This document shows positions 26,505 through 35,904 of a stretch of DNA of 52,339 nucleotides, piece by piece. The DNA is from Planctomycetota bacterium (GTDB lineage Bacteria > Planctomycetota > Planctomycetia > Planctomycetales > Planctomycetaceae), in contig JAFEBR010000529.1 in NCBI GenBank assembly GCA_018242565.1, forward strand, positions 1 through 52,339. Reading direction: 5' to 3'. Position numbers and translations under genes: made by a program. The notes under the pieces are model-generated. The model saw nothing but the letters and a program-made list of their open reading frames with translations. It ran no database searches and had not been told where the DNA came from. Every line of letters starts with the position of its first letter. The stretch's first letter is position 1.

Positions 26505-27881
26505 TCAGGGGTCCTCTGGGGACCGGGCTTTGGCGGCTTCCAGTTCGGCCGACAGTTCGAGTGCCATAGTCGTGAGGATGCGTTCGCCGACGGTCAATGA
26601 CTGGCCGTTGCAGCCACGATCAGCGGCAGCCTGGTCGCCACAAACAAACACGGTTTGTCGCCCGCGGCGGGTGACCTGCACCTTACGGCGCGTGAATTCC
26701 AGTCGTTCGGCGTTCGTTTCCACGAATACGTAAGAGGCGTCCCCTTCTTCAATCAGAGCCACGGCGGGGATCACGACCAGGGTGGGGTCGGCGGTCAGTT
26801 CGACGGTGGCCGTGATGAATTGTCCGGCTGCGTGGTTGGTCTGCCGGTTGTCAATCCAGCCCAGCACGACCCCTGTGTGGACTTTGGGATCGATCACGGT
26901 GCCGATGAGGTCGAAGGTTCCCGGGACGGGGGGATCGTGCGGATCGGATTTCAGGTCGACCAGCCAGTTCCGATGTCCGGCGGGGAGTTGCCGCAGCATG
27001 GGCAGATCTTCTTCGTATACACTGGCCACCACCCGCAATTGGGTAACATCGGCGATTTTGAACAGATCGTCATCGGGATCGATCATGGCCCCTTCGTTGA
27101 AGTCTTTCTGGACGATCAGGCCGCTGATGGGCGCGCGAATTTCGAGTTCGGCCCAGGATTTGTCGTTGCTGGGGTTCGTCTCCCCCTTGCGGACATCTTC
27201 CGCCTCCTGGTAGACGGCCTGAATTTCGGATTCAGTCAACCGCCACGAACGCAGTGTGCGTTCAGCTTTGGAAAGGGCAATCCAATCGGCGTCCACGTTG
27301 CGTTTGGCCTCGACAATTCGCAGTTCGGCGACTGCTCCTTTGGCCGCACTTTCGAGGGCTTTCAAGGTGCGCCGATCAGCCTCCAGTTTCGAAAAGGCAT
27401 CGACCAGTTCGCTTTTCTTTTCGCCGATTTCCTTGCTCCAGACGACAGCCAGCAAATCATCCTTTTCGACGCGGTCCCCATACCGTAAGCGGCGCTGGCT
27501 GCCTTCGGCGCGGGCATCGCCAATTCGGATCAGTTCGCCGGTAAACCGCGAATGGACCTTGATCAATCGGTCTGGATCGAACTGTAGTGATCCCGGCAGG
27601 CGCAAGGGTTCCGGTGGTGGGGCCGGTTTGACGTCGACGGTCCGAATCTGCAGCTTCTCGTACGATTCCCGGGAAAAACGAATTGTATCGGTTTGGCCTC
27701 GAACGATTTCGACGTGATAGGTGGGGGCTCCCGTTTCGTCGGGGGCGCGGCGAATCCCGGTTAACTTCGCCAGGAATTGTCGTGGCAGACTGTCGGCCGG
27801 GCGTTGCCAGACGATGCCCGCCACGACGAGACACCCCAGCAGCACCAGACCCCCACCAATTTTTACCGTTCGCGTCATCAT
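26505..27881 (-). CDS. RND periplasmic adaptor, CusB/CzcB type
   Basis: A 458-residue adaptor with an N-terminal anchor (about 7-25). FTGELIRIG and the matching ELEIRAPISGLIVQKDFNEG (about 248-268) form the barrel-sandwich domain around a long helical hairpin (about 150-235). DVTQLRVVASVYEEDLPMLRQL begins the beta-barrel, and the membrane-proximal domain follows (VVIPAVALIEEGDASYVFVE). It bridges the RND pump and a TolC duct. Two ATGs are adjacent (27881, 27878) without a clear ribosome site. The 131-base gap upstream contains a TATAGT-like -10 on the minus strand, so an internal promoter is possible but weakly supported. Confidence 0.9.
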   Translation of the reverse strand: MMTRTVKIGGGLVLLGCLVVAGIVWQRPADSLPRQFLAKLTGIRRAPDETGAPTYHVEIVRGQTDTIRFSRESYEKLQIRTVDVKPAPPPEPLRLPGSLQFDPDRLIKVHSRFTGELIRIGDARAEGSQRRLRYGDRVEKDDLLAVVWSKEIGEKKSELVDAFSKLEADRRTLKALESAAKGAVAELRIVEAKRNVDADWIALSKAERTLRSWRLTESEIQAVYQEAEDVRKGETNPSNDKSWAELEIRAPISGLIVQKDFNEGAMIDPDDDLFKIADVTQLRVVASVYEEDLPMLRQLPAGHRNWLVDLKSDPHDPPVPGTFDLIGTVIDPKVHTGVVLGWIDNRQTNHAAGQFITATVELTADPTLVVIPAVALIEEGDASYVFVETNAERLEFTRRKVQVTRRGRQTVFVCGDQAAADRGCNGQSLTVGERILTTMALELSAELEAAKARSPEDP

Positions 27882-28012
27882 TGACGAATGTTCATCTCAT
27901 GCAGAGCGATCTGGGGGTAAATTGTCGGCCGCCTGGAACATCAAGGCATTTTTGCCACGTATTTTGCCCCAATTTCACTATATCGACGATCCCGAAGCGT
28001 TGAGAACATCAG

Positions 28013-29404
28013 TCAGGGAAACTGTTCCATTTGTAATAATCCGGAAACGATACTGGCGGTTGTCCAGACTTTTTCGAGTGCATCGACATAGTCCTGGGCG
28101 GCCTCAATCAGGGTGCGCTGTGACTGCAAGTACACCGAGAACGACAGGTCGCCGACGTCGTAACCGCTTTTCGCCAGGCGGAGCGACTCCCGTGATTCGG
28201 GCAGAATCTGGGTGCGAAACTGCTGGGCTTGCTTCACGGCCCCCTGGTGGGCACTGAACGCGTCGGCCAGTTTGCGCAGCAGATCAAGTTGGACTTGTCC
28301 CAGAGTTTCCATCGAATCTCTGACATTCGCGCGGGCCGATTCAATGTTGCCCTGATTCCGGTCGGAAACCGGTATCGTGAAAATGACATTGAACCAATAC
28401 TGCTCATTGCCACGGGTCAGATCGAACTGGTAGGCCGGTCCGATGGTCAGATTGGGATAGGGTTCGACCTGGGCGCGTTTCAACAGGATTTTCTGTTTAT
28501 CGATGTCCAGCAGGGCGATCTGGATCTGGGCATTTTCCGTCGTGACAAAGCGTTCCAGAAACGCTTCATCGAACAGCGGAGGTTTGGCGCCCAGTGAACC
28601 GGTTAAGTTGTCGTCAATGAGCCCCGGATACCCAACAAGGGCGGCCAGTTGGCGCCGTTGCCCTGCCAGCATCTGCGTGGCATTGGCCAGGCTGGCACGC
28701 ACCTTGTTGTCATCGATCTGCAGGAGCAGAACTTCCTGTTCGTCTGAGACCTTTGCTTTGAATCGTTCACGACCGGTTTCGACCGAGGCTTCGGTGACGG
28801 CCAGCAAGCGTTTCCAGACTTCCACGCGGGTTTGCGCTGCCAGGACGACGTAGAACTGACGGCGGACGGCGGCCAGGAGTTCGAATTTGTCCTGGATCAG
28901 GACGTTTTCGGATTGCTGTTGGGCCTTCAAAGCCGCGGCCCGATCCAGTCGCAGTTTGCCCTTTACCACAAGATCCATCTGAACGCCGGGGCGGAGCAGC
29001 GTATTTCTGCCGGCAAACACCTGCGGGTTGTTGGCGTTGAACATCAGGTTCGGATACAGGCCCTTTTGCAGAGCCTGACCAGCCGCCGATTCGATGCGAG
29101 CCTGATCACGTCGCAACACAGGGTGGTTTTCGACCGCCAGGCGCGACAACGTCTCCAGATCGAATTTCGGACGCTCGGTGTCGGAGTTTTGTGTCCCCGA
29201 GATCTCGCGTACCCCGGGTTCTGCATCGGGTTCGGCTCCCCGTACCACGGTTTTTGCTGCCCTGTTCGCCGACGGGATCCGGGGCGATTTCGGTTTCTGA
29301 CCGCCGGAGACTGCTGAATCGCGTGTCCGGACCGACTGCGCGTACGCCGGTGTCACCGAGGCGAACGCCAGCAGAACGATCAAAAACAGTTGTCTGCGGT
29401 CCAT
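28013..29404 (-). CDS. TolC-family outer-membrane efflux protein, second copy
   Basis: A 463-residue protein with a signal peptide (about 1-23). It shows two repeats of the TolC-type helical hairpin and strand pattern: LSRLAVENHPVLRRDQARI near 85-103, LYPNLMFNANNP, VVKGKLRLDRAAALKAQQQ, then in the second half EPYPNLTIGPAYQ and SVYLQSQRTLIEAAQDYV. It forms the outer duct for the adaptor and pump downstream. It is clearly a paralogue of the preceding gene, sharing most of these motifs almost word for word. ATG at 29404 is chosen for its signal peptide; a TTG at 29473 would add 23 residues. The gap to the upstream copy is 71 bases. Confidence 0.9.
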   Translation of the reverse strand: MDRRQLFLIVLLAFASVTPAYAQSVRTRDSAVSGGQKPKSPRIPSANRAAKTVVRGAEPDAEPGVREISGTQNSDTERPKFDLETLSRLAVENHPVLRRDQARIESAAGQALQKGLYPNLMFNANNPQVFAGRNTLLRPGVQMDLVVKGKLRLDRAAALKAQQQSENVLIQDKFELLAAVRRQFYVVLAAQTRVEVWKRLLAVTEASVETGRERFKAKVSDEQEVLLLQIDDNKVRASLANATQMLAGQRRQLAALVGYPGLIDDNLTGSLGAKPPLFDEAFLERFVTTENAQIQIALLDIDKQKILLKRAQVEPYPNLTIGPAYQFDLTRGNEQYWFNVIFTIPVSDRNQGNIESARANVRDSMETLGQVQLDLLRKLADAFSAHQGAVKQAQQFRTQILPESRESLRLAKSGYDVGDLSFSVYLQSQRTLIEAAQDYVDALEKVWTTASIVSGLLQMEQFP

Positions 29405-29475
29405 GACAAGACTGAGGGATTTGAGAATGCGAAGTATTTTGTTGAGGGTTGAAAGTGATCGACCTGCGTTCAAAG

Positions 29476-31050
29476 TTACGGAAATTCATCCATCTGCATC
29501 AGGCCTGACAGGTCTGAGGCACTGGTCCAGACTTTTTCCAGAATATTCACGTAGTCCTGGGTGGCTTCCATCAGCGTGCGCTGGGCCTGCAGGTAGACCG
29601 AAAACTCCAGGACTCCGGCGTCGTAGGCGCTCTTGGCCAGTCGCAAGGTCTCGCGGGCTTCGGGGATGATTCGGGTTTTGTACTTGTCCGCCTGCTCCAA
29701 AGCGCCGCGGTGTGTGCTTAAGGCGTCGGCCATCCGTCGCAGCAGGTCAAGTTGTACGGTGCTGATGGTTTCCACCGCGTCACGAATATCGGCGCGGGCC
29801 GAGCTGATATTGCCCTGATTGCGGTTCGAAACCGGAATCGGGAACACGACTGTGACCCAGTACTGTTCCTGGGTTTTGTTCAGGCCGTATTGGTAGGCCG
29901 GCCCAATGGTTACATTGGGGTACGGTTCCACCTCCGCGCGTTTCAACAGAATCTTGTTGCGGTCCACTTCGAGTTTGGCAATCTGGACGAGTGCGTTCTC
30001 GGACGTGAGGAACTGTTCCATCGCCTCTTCGTTGAATTGGGGTGGGTCCGCCGTCAGCGAACCGATGACCCGTGCGTCGACCAGACCCGGGTAGCCCACA
30101 ATCGCGGCCAGTTGCTTGCGTTCGCCTTCCAGGATCTTGATCGCGTTTTCCAGGCCGGCTTTGACCCGGTTGTAGTCGATCTCGAGCAGCAGCAGTTCCT
30201 GGCGGTCGGCGATCGTGGCCTTCACGCGTTCCTCACCGGTTTTCATCGAGGCTTCAGTGATACTCAACAGTTGGGTGAGCACATCCACGCGGAACTGGGC
30301 GGCCAGGGTCTGGTAAAACTGATTGCGAACCTCGGCCAGGAGTGTGTAGCGGTCCAGGATGTATGCCAGTTCGGCCTGTTGCTGAGCCCGCAACGCGGCG
30401 GCCCGGTCGAGACGGAGTTTGCCTTTGACGACGATTTCCTGTTGGAACCCAACGTTGAACGCCGTTCCCAGGGGGCCGGCGAAAATCTGCGGATTATTCG
30501 TGTCAAAAACCGGGTTGGGATAAAGCCCGGCCTGCAGTGCCTGCCCGGCCGCCGAGGCGATGCGTGCCTGATCTCGTCGCAGAATCGGATGGTTCTCGGT
30601 TGCCAGTCGCGACAGGTAGCTCAAAGTGAGTTTCGAGCGTCCTCCGGTAGGCAGTTCACTGCCGGGGGCGGCGGCCGTCGTGTCTTCATCCGGGGCGACA
30701 CCTCGGACAAGTCGCAGTTCGGCCAGTTCCAGTTCGGGAGCTTCGACTGCTGCAGGCAGCGCGGGGGGTTCAGATTGAGATGGCTCGGCTTCGACCACCG
30801 TGTTGGGTGTCATCCTCGTGTGATGAATCGTCTCTGCCGAGTCTGTGTGACTGGTCTGGACGATGGGCGAATCCGTGGACGATGGGCCGGATGACCTGTT
30901 TCGCGGGACTGCAGCGACAGCCTGTTGCGAGACCTCGGTCGAGGGGTGATGTGAGATCGTGTCTCGGGGAATTCCACCCGGCTGCGCGCACCCTGATGCC
31001 ATCGCGGTCGCGACCGCGATCGACAGCAGGGTGCAGCACCAGCGGGACAT
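29476..31050 (-). CDS. TolC-family outer-membrane efflux lipoprotein, first copy
   Basis: A 524-residue TolC-like protein whose N-terminus is a lipoprotein signal: a hydrophobic segment ending in ASGC (Cys at about 21), so it is probably lipid-anchored. A long Ser/Pro/Thr-rich linker (about 25-150) precedes the duct domain, which repeats the motifs of the neighbouring copy (LSRLATENHPILRRDQARI, EPYPNVTIGPAYQ, SVYLQAQRTLMEATQDYV). ATG at 31050 has GGAG about 10 bases upstream; an open frame extends to 31149 without a credible signal. It follows the barrel protein by 86 bases. Two ducts with one pump suggests a mixed trimer or condition-specific use. Confidence 0.9.
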   Translation of the reverse strand: MSRWCCTLLSIAVATAMASGCAQPGGIPRDTISHHPSTEVSQQAVAAVPRNRSSGPSSTDSPIVQTSHTDSAETIHHTRMTPNTVVEAEPSQSEPPALPAAVEAPELELAELRLVRGVAPDEDTTAAAPGSELPTGGRSKLTLSYLSRLATENHPILRRDQARIASAAGQALQAGLYPNPVFDTNNPQIFAGPLGTAFNVGFQQEIVVKGKLRLDRAAALRAQQQAELAYILDRYTLLAEVRNQFYQTLAAQFRVDVLTQLLSITEASMKTGEERVKATIADRQELLLLEIDYNRVKAGLENAIKILEGERKQLAAIVGYPGLVDARVIGSLTADPPQFNEEAMEQFLTSENALVQIAKLEVDRNKILLKRAEVEPYPNVTIGPAYQYGLNKTQEQYWVTVVFPIPVSNRNQGNISSARADIRDAVETISTVQLDLLRRMADALSTHRGALEQADKYKTRIIPEARETLRLAKSAYDAGVLEFSVYLQAQRTLMEATQDYVNILEKVWTSASDLSGLMQMDEFP

Positions 31051-31136
31051 CGTCAAGACTCCAAAAAATTGATTGATGGACTTAGGGGCAGGGAATAGAA
31101 GGCGTCGAGGTGAGGGGCGTTTGCTGGAGTTCAGGC

Positions 31137-32279
31137 TTACCAGCGCCATTCGCCCCGCACGAAGGGGCCTTGTAAGGTCAGTTCATTCTGTCCACCCGTG
31201 TCGGTCATGTCCCACCAGCGCTCCCAACGGTAACCGGCCGTAAATCGCAGGTTTTGTTCCCCCCAGTCGGGGACCCAGGCGAGCCCGCCCCAAACTGTCA
31301 GGATGGCGATCCCCGTACCCGTTCCATCAGTCCGTCCGCGTGCGACATTGACCGATCCGGGCAACAGGGCGGTTTCCGAAAAGCGGAGGTAGTGGAAGCC
31401 ACCCAGGCCGGCGACATCGAAGCCGCCGTTGAAAGTCAGTGATTCATTCCGGGTCAGCCAGGTCCAGTCGTATTGCAGCACCGGACCACCCCCTTCGAAG
31501 ACACTGCCGGCCTGCTCTGAGAGTGTCTGCTGGCCGTTCGCCGTGGTGTCGAAGATCCAGGTCGCGGCCCGCAAACCCAGGCCCCATCGCCGAATGACGG
31601 GAAAGAACCAGGGCAGACCATCGACGCGATCGGTAACGCCATAGACGACATCGAGTACATGGGCCTGGGTGGTCGTTTTGAACCGTCCCGCCCCCAGCGC
31701 GTCAAAATTCTGAATGGTACCGCCGGCTTGTGAATAGAAGCCCCGATAGCTGGTGATCAATTCGCCCATTCCGTTTTCGAACCGGTAGCCCAGTGAAATC
31801 TTGGGCATGACGGTCCAGTCGAGGCTCCCTTCGTCGCTGGCGCTGCCGCCGGTACCAAAGGGGAGTTGCGTTGAATTCGTAAACGTGCCGTTGTACGGAT
31901 CGCCCGGTCCGAGAACCGAGTTGTTCACCTGACTGGAGATTTGGGGGCGGACGACATTGAGGTCCACTGCGGCAAACCAGCCCACCGAGATTCCGGGGCG
32001 CTCGCGATACGGGTCGTAACCGGGAGGAAACGGGTCGCTCTCATCGAGGTACTGGTCGTTCTGGTCGAGCCAGCGGGGGGGATTGTATCCCGGATCAAGA
32101 CGAGATTGATCACCCGCTTCTGGTTCAAAATTGGGGAGCAGGCTCTCTGGTTTGGGAGCCAGGTTTTCCAAGGGGGATTCCGTTGGTCGTTCGCGTTGAT
32201 CTTGAGCGAGGCTGCTGGCGCTGCGACCCAGTCCGCACAAAATCGCAACAAGCGCGAAGATGCGAAGTTTGCGATTCAT
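31137..32279 (-). CDS. Outer-membrane beta-barrel protein, first gene of the RND operon
   Basis: A 380-residue exported protein with a signal peptide (about 1-25, ending SSLAQ). Residues 26-95 are Pro/Asp/Glu-rich and probably disordered. The rest shows alternating hydrophobic strands and aromatic girdle residues (SLGYRFENGMGELITSYRG, LRFTAGYRWERWWDM), ending in GEWRW; a C-terminal aromatic residue is typical for barrels inserted by the Bam complex. It resembles the pore-forming barrels often seen in planctomycetes, but I cannot name a family with certainty. GGAGC precedes the ATG. Its place at the head of the efflux operon suggests a role in outer-membrane passage of the same cargo. Confidence 0.75.
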   Translation of the reverse strand: MNRKLRIFALVAILCGLGRSASSLAQDQRERPTESPLENLAPKPESLLPNFEPEAGDQSRLDPGYNPPRWLDQNDQYLDESDPFPPGYDPYRERPGISVGWFAAVDLNVVRPQISSQVNNSVLGPGDPYNGTFTNSTQLPFGTGGSASDEGSLDWTVMPKISLGYRFENGMGELITSYRGFYSQAGGTIQNFDALGAGRFKTTTQAHVLDVVYGVTDRVDGLPWFFPVIRRWGLGLRAATWIFDTTANGQQTLSEQAGSVFEGGGPVLQYDWTWLTRNESLTFNGGFDVAGLGGFHYLRFSETALLPGSVNVARGRTDGTGTGIAILTVWGGLAWVPDWGEQNLRFTAGYRWERWWDMTDTGGQNELTLQGPFVRGEWRW

Positions 32280-32525
32280 GGGAAGCTCCGGGGGACTGTC
32301 GACGAGAAGTGAAGGCGCAATGTGAGAGTGGATTGACTCTGACGGTTGTATCGGATGTAGCGAATCTGCCAGTTTGGTAATTCTTCGTCATTCAACGGAA
32401 GGGACGGAAAATGATTAGGTAATTGCCTCGGCTGACCCAAAAATCCTGGAAAAGGCTGTCGGTTTTGTAAGGACCGGGTCGTCTGGTTCTCGAACCGGTC
32501 AATGGCTTTGAGCAGGCAAAACGCC

Positions 32526-32554
32526 TTTACCCAAAATCAAAAACTGCCTATATC
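32526..32554 (+). promoter_or_regulatory. Candidate promoter of the patatin lipoprotein gene
   Basis: TTTACC (32526-32531), a 17-base spacer and TATATC (32549-32554) give four of six matches in each hexamer, 39 bases before the ATG at 32594. The 314-base divergent gap (32280-32593) must also hold the promoter of the RND operon. I could not identify that with confidence; the AT-rich stretch 32360-32430 is the likely place. Confidence 0.4.
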
Positions 32555-32593
32555 TCCCGCCGCACTCTCGGATCACTCCCTTCTTGTTCTGTT

Positions 32594-33904
32594 ATGAACA
32601 TCCCACGACTGCCCCATGATCTGCGCAGCGCGCGATCGGTCTGCCGGTTGCGCTGGGCCAGCGTATGGTTGTTGATCATCTGGGGAGTCGTCGCGATGTC
32701 CGGGTGCGCGACATTGCGTGAGCATCCCGCCCCCAATCTGCCTCGCGACGTGCGCCTGATTGATCGGCCCCACAGCGGAAATCAGGAACGGACCACCGAC
32801 GATATGATCATGCCGGCCAGCGGTATTGCCGCGAGCAAGCTCGAGCATGTGCTGGTACTGTCGGGAGGCGGCATGAACGGCGCCTTTCCGGCGGGCTTGT
32901 TAAAAGGCTGGTCCGAATCCGGGACTCGTCCCAAATTTGACGTCGTCACTGGAATCAGTACGGGTGCCCTGATCGCTCCGTATGCGTTCCTGGGACCGGA
33001 ATGTGACGCCGATCTCGAACGTGCCTACACCACCGTCAAACCGGGCGAGATCTTTCGGCCACGGTTTCTGCTGTCGTTGCCGTGGTCCGACGCGCTGGCC
33101 GATTCTGAGCCCTTGCGGCACCGGATCAAAAAAGAAGTCACCGCTGACATGTTGATGCGGATCGCCCAGGAGCATCGGGAAGGTCGGCGACTGTACGTGG
33201 GCACGACGAACCTCGACAACCAGGAACTGGTGGTCTGGGATATGGGAGCGATTGCTGCGGGCGACGATCCCCAGAAACTCGCACTGTTTCAGGAAATCCT
33301 CCTGGCGTCGTGTTCAATTCCCGGGTTGCTGCCTCCGGTGGAAATTCACATCACGATCGATGGCCGAAGTTACAGTGAACTGCACGCCGACGGCAATGTT
33401 GGGGCGTCGCTGTTCCTGCCTTCGCAACTGCAAAGTCTGCGTTCGCGACTCCCTGATGAGGCCGAGGCGGGGCGCAGCAACGTCTACGTGGTCATCGCCG
33501 GAAAGCTCGCTCCCGAGCGCACGACCGTTCCGAAACGTCTGTACCAGGTGACAGACGTGTCGCTGCGCGGTTTGATGCAGTCACAGATGGAAAGCGACCT
33601 GCAGCGGGTGTTTCTGCTGACACGCATGACGGGATCGAATTTCCACCTCGCCGCGATTCCGGACGATGTGCCGCTGCCGTCCAGTTCACTGTCCTTTGAC
33701 CCGAAGACGATGCGTACTGTCTTCGAATCGGGTCGACAATTCGGCCGCAAGAACAGTCGCTGGCAGGCCGTGCCGCCTGGTATCGACCCGGCCGACTGGA
33801 AGTCGCCGCGAGTCGGGACGGCCTTCATGCAGCAGGAGTTCGCGAGACCGCGTGAAGTGCGGGCCCCACACCGTGCCGGTCCGCAGCGGGAACCGTCAGA
33901 ATGA
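32594..33904 (+). CDS. Patatin-like phospholipase lipoprotein
   Basis: A 436-residue protein. The N-terminus has a basic stretch, a hydrophobic segment and a lipobox MSGC with Cys38, so it is lipid-anchored. The patatin domain (about 85-330) contains the oxyanion loop GGGMNG at 91-96, the nucleophile motif GISTG at 120-124 (Ser122) and a DGN triplet (HADGNVGAS) in place of the usual DGG/DGA for the catalytic Asp. It is expected to hydrolyse acyl esters of lipids at the membrane. The tail (about 400-436) is basic and Pro/Arg-rich. It is divergent from the RND operon and may share regulation with it. Confidence 0.88.
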   Translation: MNIPRLPHDLRSARSVCRLRWASVWLLIIWGVVAMSGCATLREHPAPNLPRDVRLIDRPHSGNQERTTDDMIMPASGIAASKLEHVLVLSGGGMNGAFPAGLLKGWSESGTRPKFDVVTGISTGALIAPYAFLGPECDADLERAYTTVKPGEIFRPRFLLSLPWSDALADSEPLRHRIKKEVTADMLMRIAQEHREGRRLYVGTTNLDNQELVVWDMGAIAAGDDPQKLALFQEILLASCSIPGLLPPVEIHITIDGRSYSELHADGNVGASLFLPSQLQSLRSRLPDEAEAGRSNVYVVIAGKLAPERTTVPKRLYQVTDVSLRGLMQSQMESDLQRVFLLTRMTGSNFHLAAIPDDVPLPSSSLSFDPKTMRTVFESGRQFGRKNSRWQAVPPGIDPADWKSPRVGTAFMQQEFARPREVRAPHRAGPQREPSE

Positions 33905-33957
33905 CCGTCCGGTAACGTGGTCATTATTTACCCGATTCGGGACTCTCCATCTGAGAC

Positions 33958-34377
33958 TTATATCTGCCGCGGGATCTCGGCCTGCGGTGTGGCAGTTAAC
34001 GCTGTGGCTGCTTCGCGAATCAGTCGACCGAGTACCGAGCGGTGACACTGTGACTCGTCAGCACAGTAGCAGGCCACTGCCAACGGGGTGACGTATGCCA
34101 ACTGGGCCAGCAGTTCGATCGTCTGTCGCGCGTCGGTTTCGTGCATTTCACGTTCGTACCGCTTAAAGAATTTCGCCTGGGGCAGGGTTCCCTTGCGAAA
34201 CTCGTCCAATAGTTCTCGACTGGGGGACAGAATCGGCAACCACAGGTCGAAGAGATCTCGCTGACGATATTCGGTCTTGGGAACGCCCCGTGGTAAGAAG
34301 CGCACCGTTCCAATCCGCAGTCCCTCTCCCGCCGTCCGTGGCGATCCGATCTGCACTGTTCGGAAGAGGAGCGGCAT
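33958..34377 (-). CDS. DUF488-family protein
   Basis: A 139-residue cytosolic protein. LRIGTVRFLPRGVPK near 21-35 and CYCADESQCHRSVLGRLI near 103-120 are the conserved blocks of DUF488, including the Cys-x5-CHR signature. The family's function is unknown; it is often taken to be a small nucleic-acid- or metal-associated protein. It is convergent with the patatin gene (53-base gap) and lies upstream of nothing on its strand, while the aminotransferase ends 99 bases before its start. Co-transcription with that gene is possible. Confidence 0.8.
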   Translation of the reverse strand: MPLLFRTVQIGSPRTAGEGLRIGTVRFLPRGVPKTEYRQRDLFDLWLPILSPSRELLDEFRKGTLPQAKFFKRYEREMHETDARQTIELLAQLAYVTPLAVACYCADESQCHRSVLGRLIREAATALTATPQAEIPRQI

Positions 34378-34476
34378 GACGTGGTCTCGTTGAAATTGGA
34401 AATCGTGGTTTGCCTGGACCGGCGCTGGGCCCGGCAGACCACGATTGGGGGACTTTAAGCGTTTGGTGTCAGGATC

Positions 34477-35823
34477 TTACTCGTGACTTTCTGCTTCTGT
34501 TAGGGCTCTTTCGAGAATGGCAAGTGCCGTATCGCATTCTTCCTGAGTCACGACGAGTGCCGGACAGAATCGAATCGAGCTTTCGCCACATCCGAGCAGC
34601 ACGAGTCCCTGCTGAAAACAGCTCTGCAGAATGGCATCGCGAGTTTCCGGTGCGGGGGTTCGTCGATCATGACTCTGCACAAACTCAGCCCCGACCATCA
34701 GTCCCAGGCCGCGGACGTCACCGATCGAGGGGTGTCGGCCGGCGAGTTCGCGCAGGTGTTGCTGGAAATAGGCTCCCATCTCAGCCGCGTTCTGCATCAG
34801 GTTTTCTTCGACAAGGGCGATCGTCTCGAGTGCGGCAGCGCAGGCCACTGGGTTTCCGCCAAATGTGCTGGCATGTGATCCGGGAATCCAGTCCATGATC
34901 TCCGAACGGGCAATCATGGCACCCAGGGGGAGGCCAGACGCCAGTCCCTTGGCGGTGCAGACGATGTCCGGCTCGACCCCCCAGTGTTCGATCGCCCACA
35001 TTTTTCCGGTCCGTCCGATGCCCGATTGCACCTCGTCGGCCACAAACAAAATCCCATGCCGTTCGGCCAGTGCTTTTAATTCGCGATGATACTCCGGTGG
35101 CGGGACAACATAACCCCCTTCTCCCTGGATGGGCTCGACAATGATGGCCGCGACTTCTTCCGGGGGCAGGCGGGTTTTGAAGAGTTTGTGTTCAATCTGG
35201 GAGACACATTCGATCTGACATCCTGGATACTCCCGATTCAAGGGGCAGCGGAAGCAGTGGCCATATCCAACATGGGTGACTTCGGGCAACAGTGGTTCGA
35301 AGCGGCGACGTTGATTGACTTTGCTGGCTGTCAGCGACAGTGCTCCCATCGTCCGTCCATGAAAGGCTCCATAAAAGGCGATGATGTGGGGCCGACGCGT
35401 GTGGTAGCGCGCAAGTTTAATCGCCGCCTCAATGGCTTCCGCTCCGGAATTCGTGAACAGCACCCGTTTTTCTGAAGGACCGGGCGCAATCTCAGCCAGC
35501 TTGGCCGCCAGGTCGCGGAGCGGCGGATAATAAAAGTCGGCCCCGCACATGTGGAGCAGTTGCGTGGCCTGCTCCTGAATGGCCTGCACGACCCGTGGGT
35601 GGCAGTGTCCCGTGGCACAGACGGCGATTCCCGCCGTAAAGTCCAGAAACAGGTTGCCATCCATGTCTTCCAGGACGCAGCCCCGACCACTTTTGATGGC
35701 CAGTGGGTAAAATCGCGTGTACGAGGGGGAGACGTAGCGTTCGTCCGTTTCAATCAACCGACGGGAACGTGGCCCCGGTGGGGGCGATATGATGCAAGGG
35801 ACTTGCTGAACGGCCGCAGTCAT
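34477..35823 (-). CDS. Class III PLP-dependent aminotransferase (acetylornithine/GABA transaminase group)
   Basis: A 448-residue enzyme. NSGAEA at 125-130 binds the cofactor phosphate, VADEVQSGIGRTG at 261-273 supplies the Asp that pairs with the pyridine nitrogen (Asp263), and Lys292 in CTAKGLASG forms the Schiff base. A Cys-rich insertion, HCFRCPLNREYPGCQIEC with Cys190, 193, 202 and 206, is spaced like a small zinc site and occurs, to my recollection, in a branch of this family that includes archaeal racemase/transaminase proteins. Substrate could be acetylornithine, ornithine, GABA or another omega-amino acid; no arginine-pathway genes adjoin it. A strong AGGAGGTG ribosome site precedes the ATG. 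Confidence 0.88.
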   Translation of the reverse strand: MTAAVQQVPCIISPPPGPRSRRLIETDERYVSPSYTRFYPLAIKSGRGCVLEDMDGNLFLDFTAGIAVCATGHCHPRVVQAIQEQATQLLHMCGADFYYPPLRDLAAKLAEIAPGPSEKRVLFTNSGAEAIEAAIKLARYHTRRPHIIAFYGAFHGRTMGALSLTASKVNQRRRFEPLLPEVTHVGYGHCFRCPLNREYPGCQIECVSQIEHKLFKTRLPPEEVAAIIVEPIQGEGGYVVPPPEYHRELKALAERHGILFVADEVQSGIGRTGKMWAIEHWGVEPDIVCTAKGLASGLPLGAMIARSEIMDWIPGSHASTFGGNPVACAAALETIALVEENLMQNAAEMGAYFQQHLRELAGRHPSIGDVRGLGLMVGAEFVQSHDRRTPAPETRDAILQSCFQQGLVLLGCGESSIRFCPALVVTQEECDTALAILERALTEAESHE

Positions 35824-35875
35824 GAGGCACCTCCTGGGGCAAGAACTGCTGGAGAGGAGTCGACCTGCTGGCGGA

Positions 35876-35904
35876 ATTATACGGCGGTTCTCGTTTTCGG
35901 GAAT
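35876..35904 (-). promoter_or_regulatory. Candidate promoter of the aminotransferase gene
   Basis: A perfect TATAAT (minus strand, 35881-35876) lies about 50 bases before the ATG. With a 16- or 17-base spacer the -35 would be TTCCCG or ATTCCC, a poor match, so an activator or another sigma factor may be needed. The remainder of the 404-base divergent gap (35824-36227) shows only a weak CCCGG/CCGGG hairpin near 36075-36089 and no gene I can support. Confidence 0.45.

Noticed and set aside
34477-35823. Naming the aminotransferase argD or gabT
   Set aside because: Motifs fit the class III family as a whole; the Cys insertion and lack of pathway neighbours prevent a specific name.
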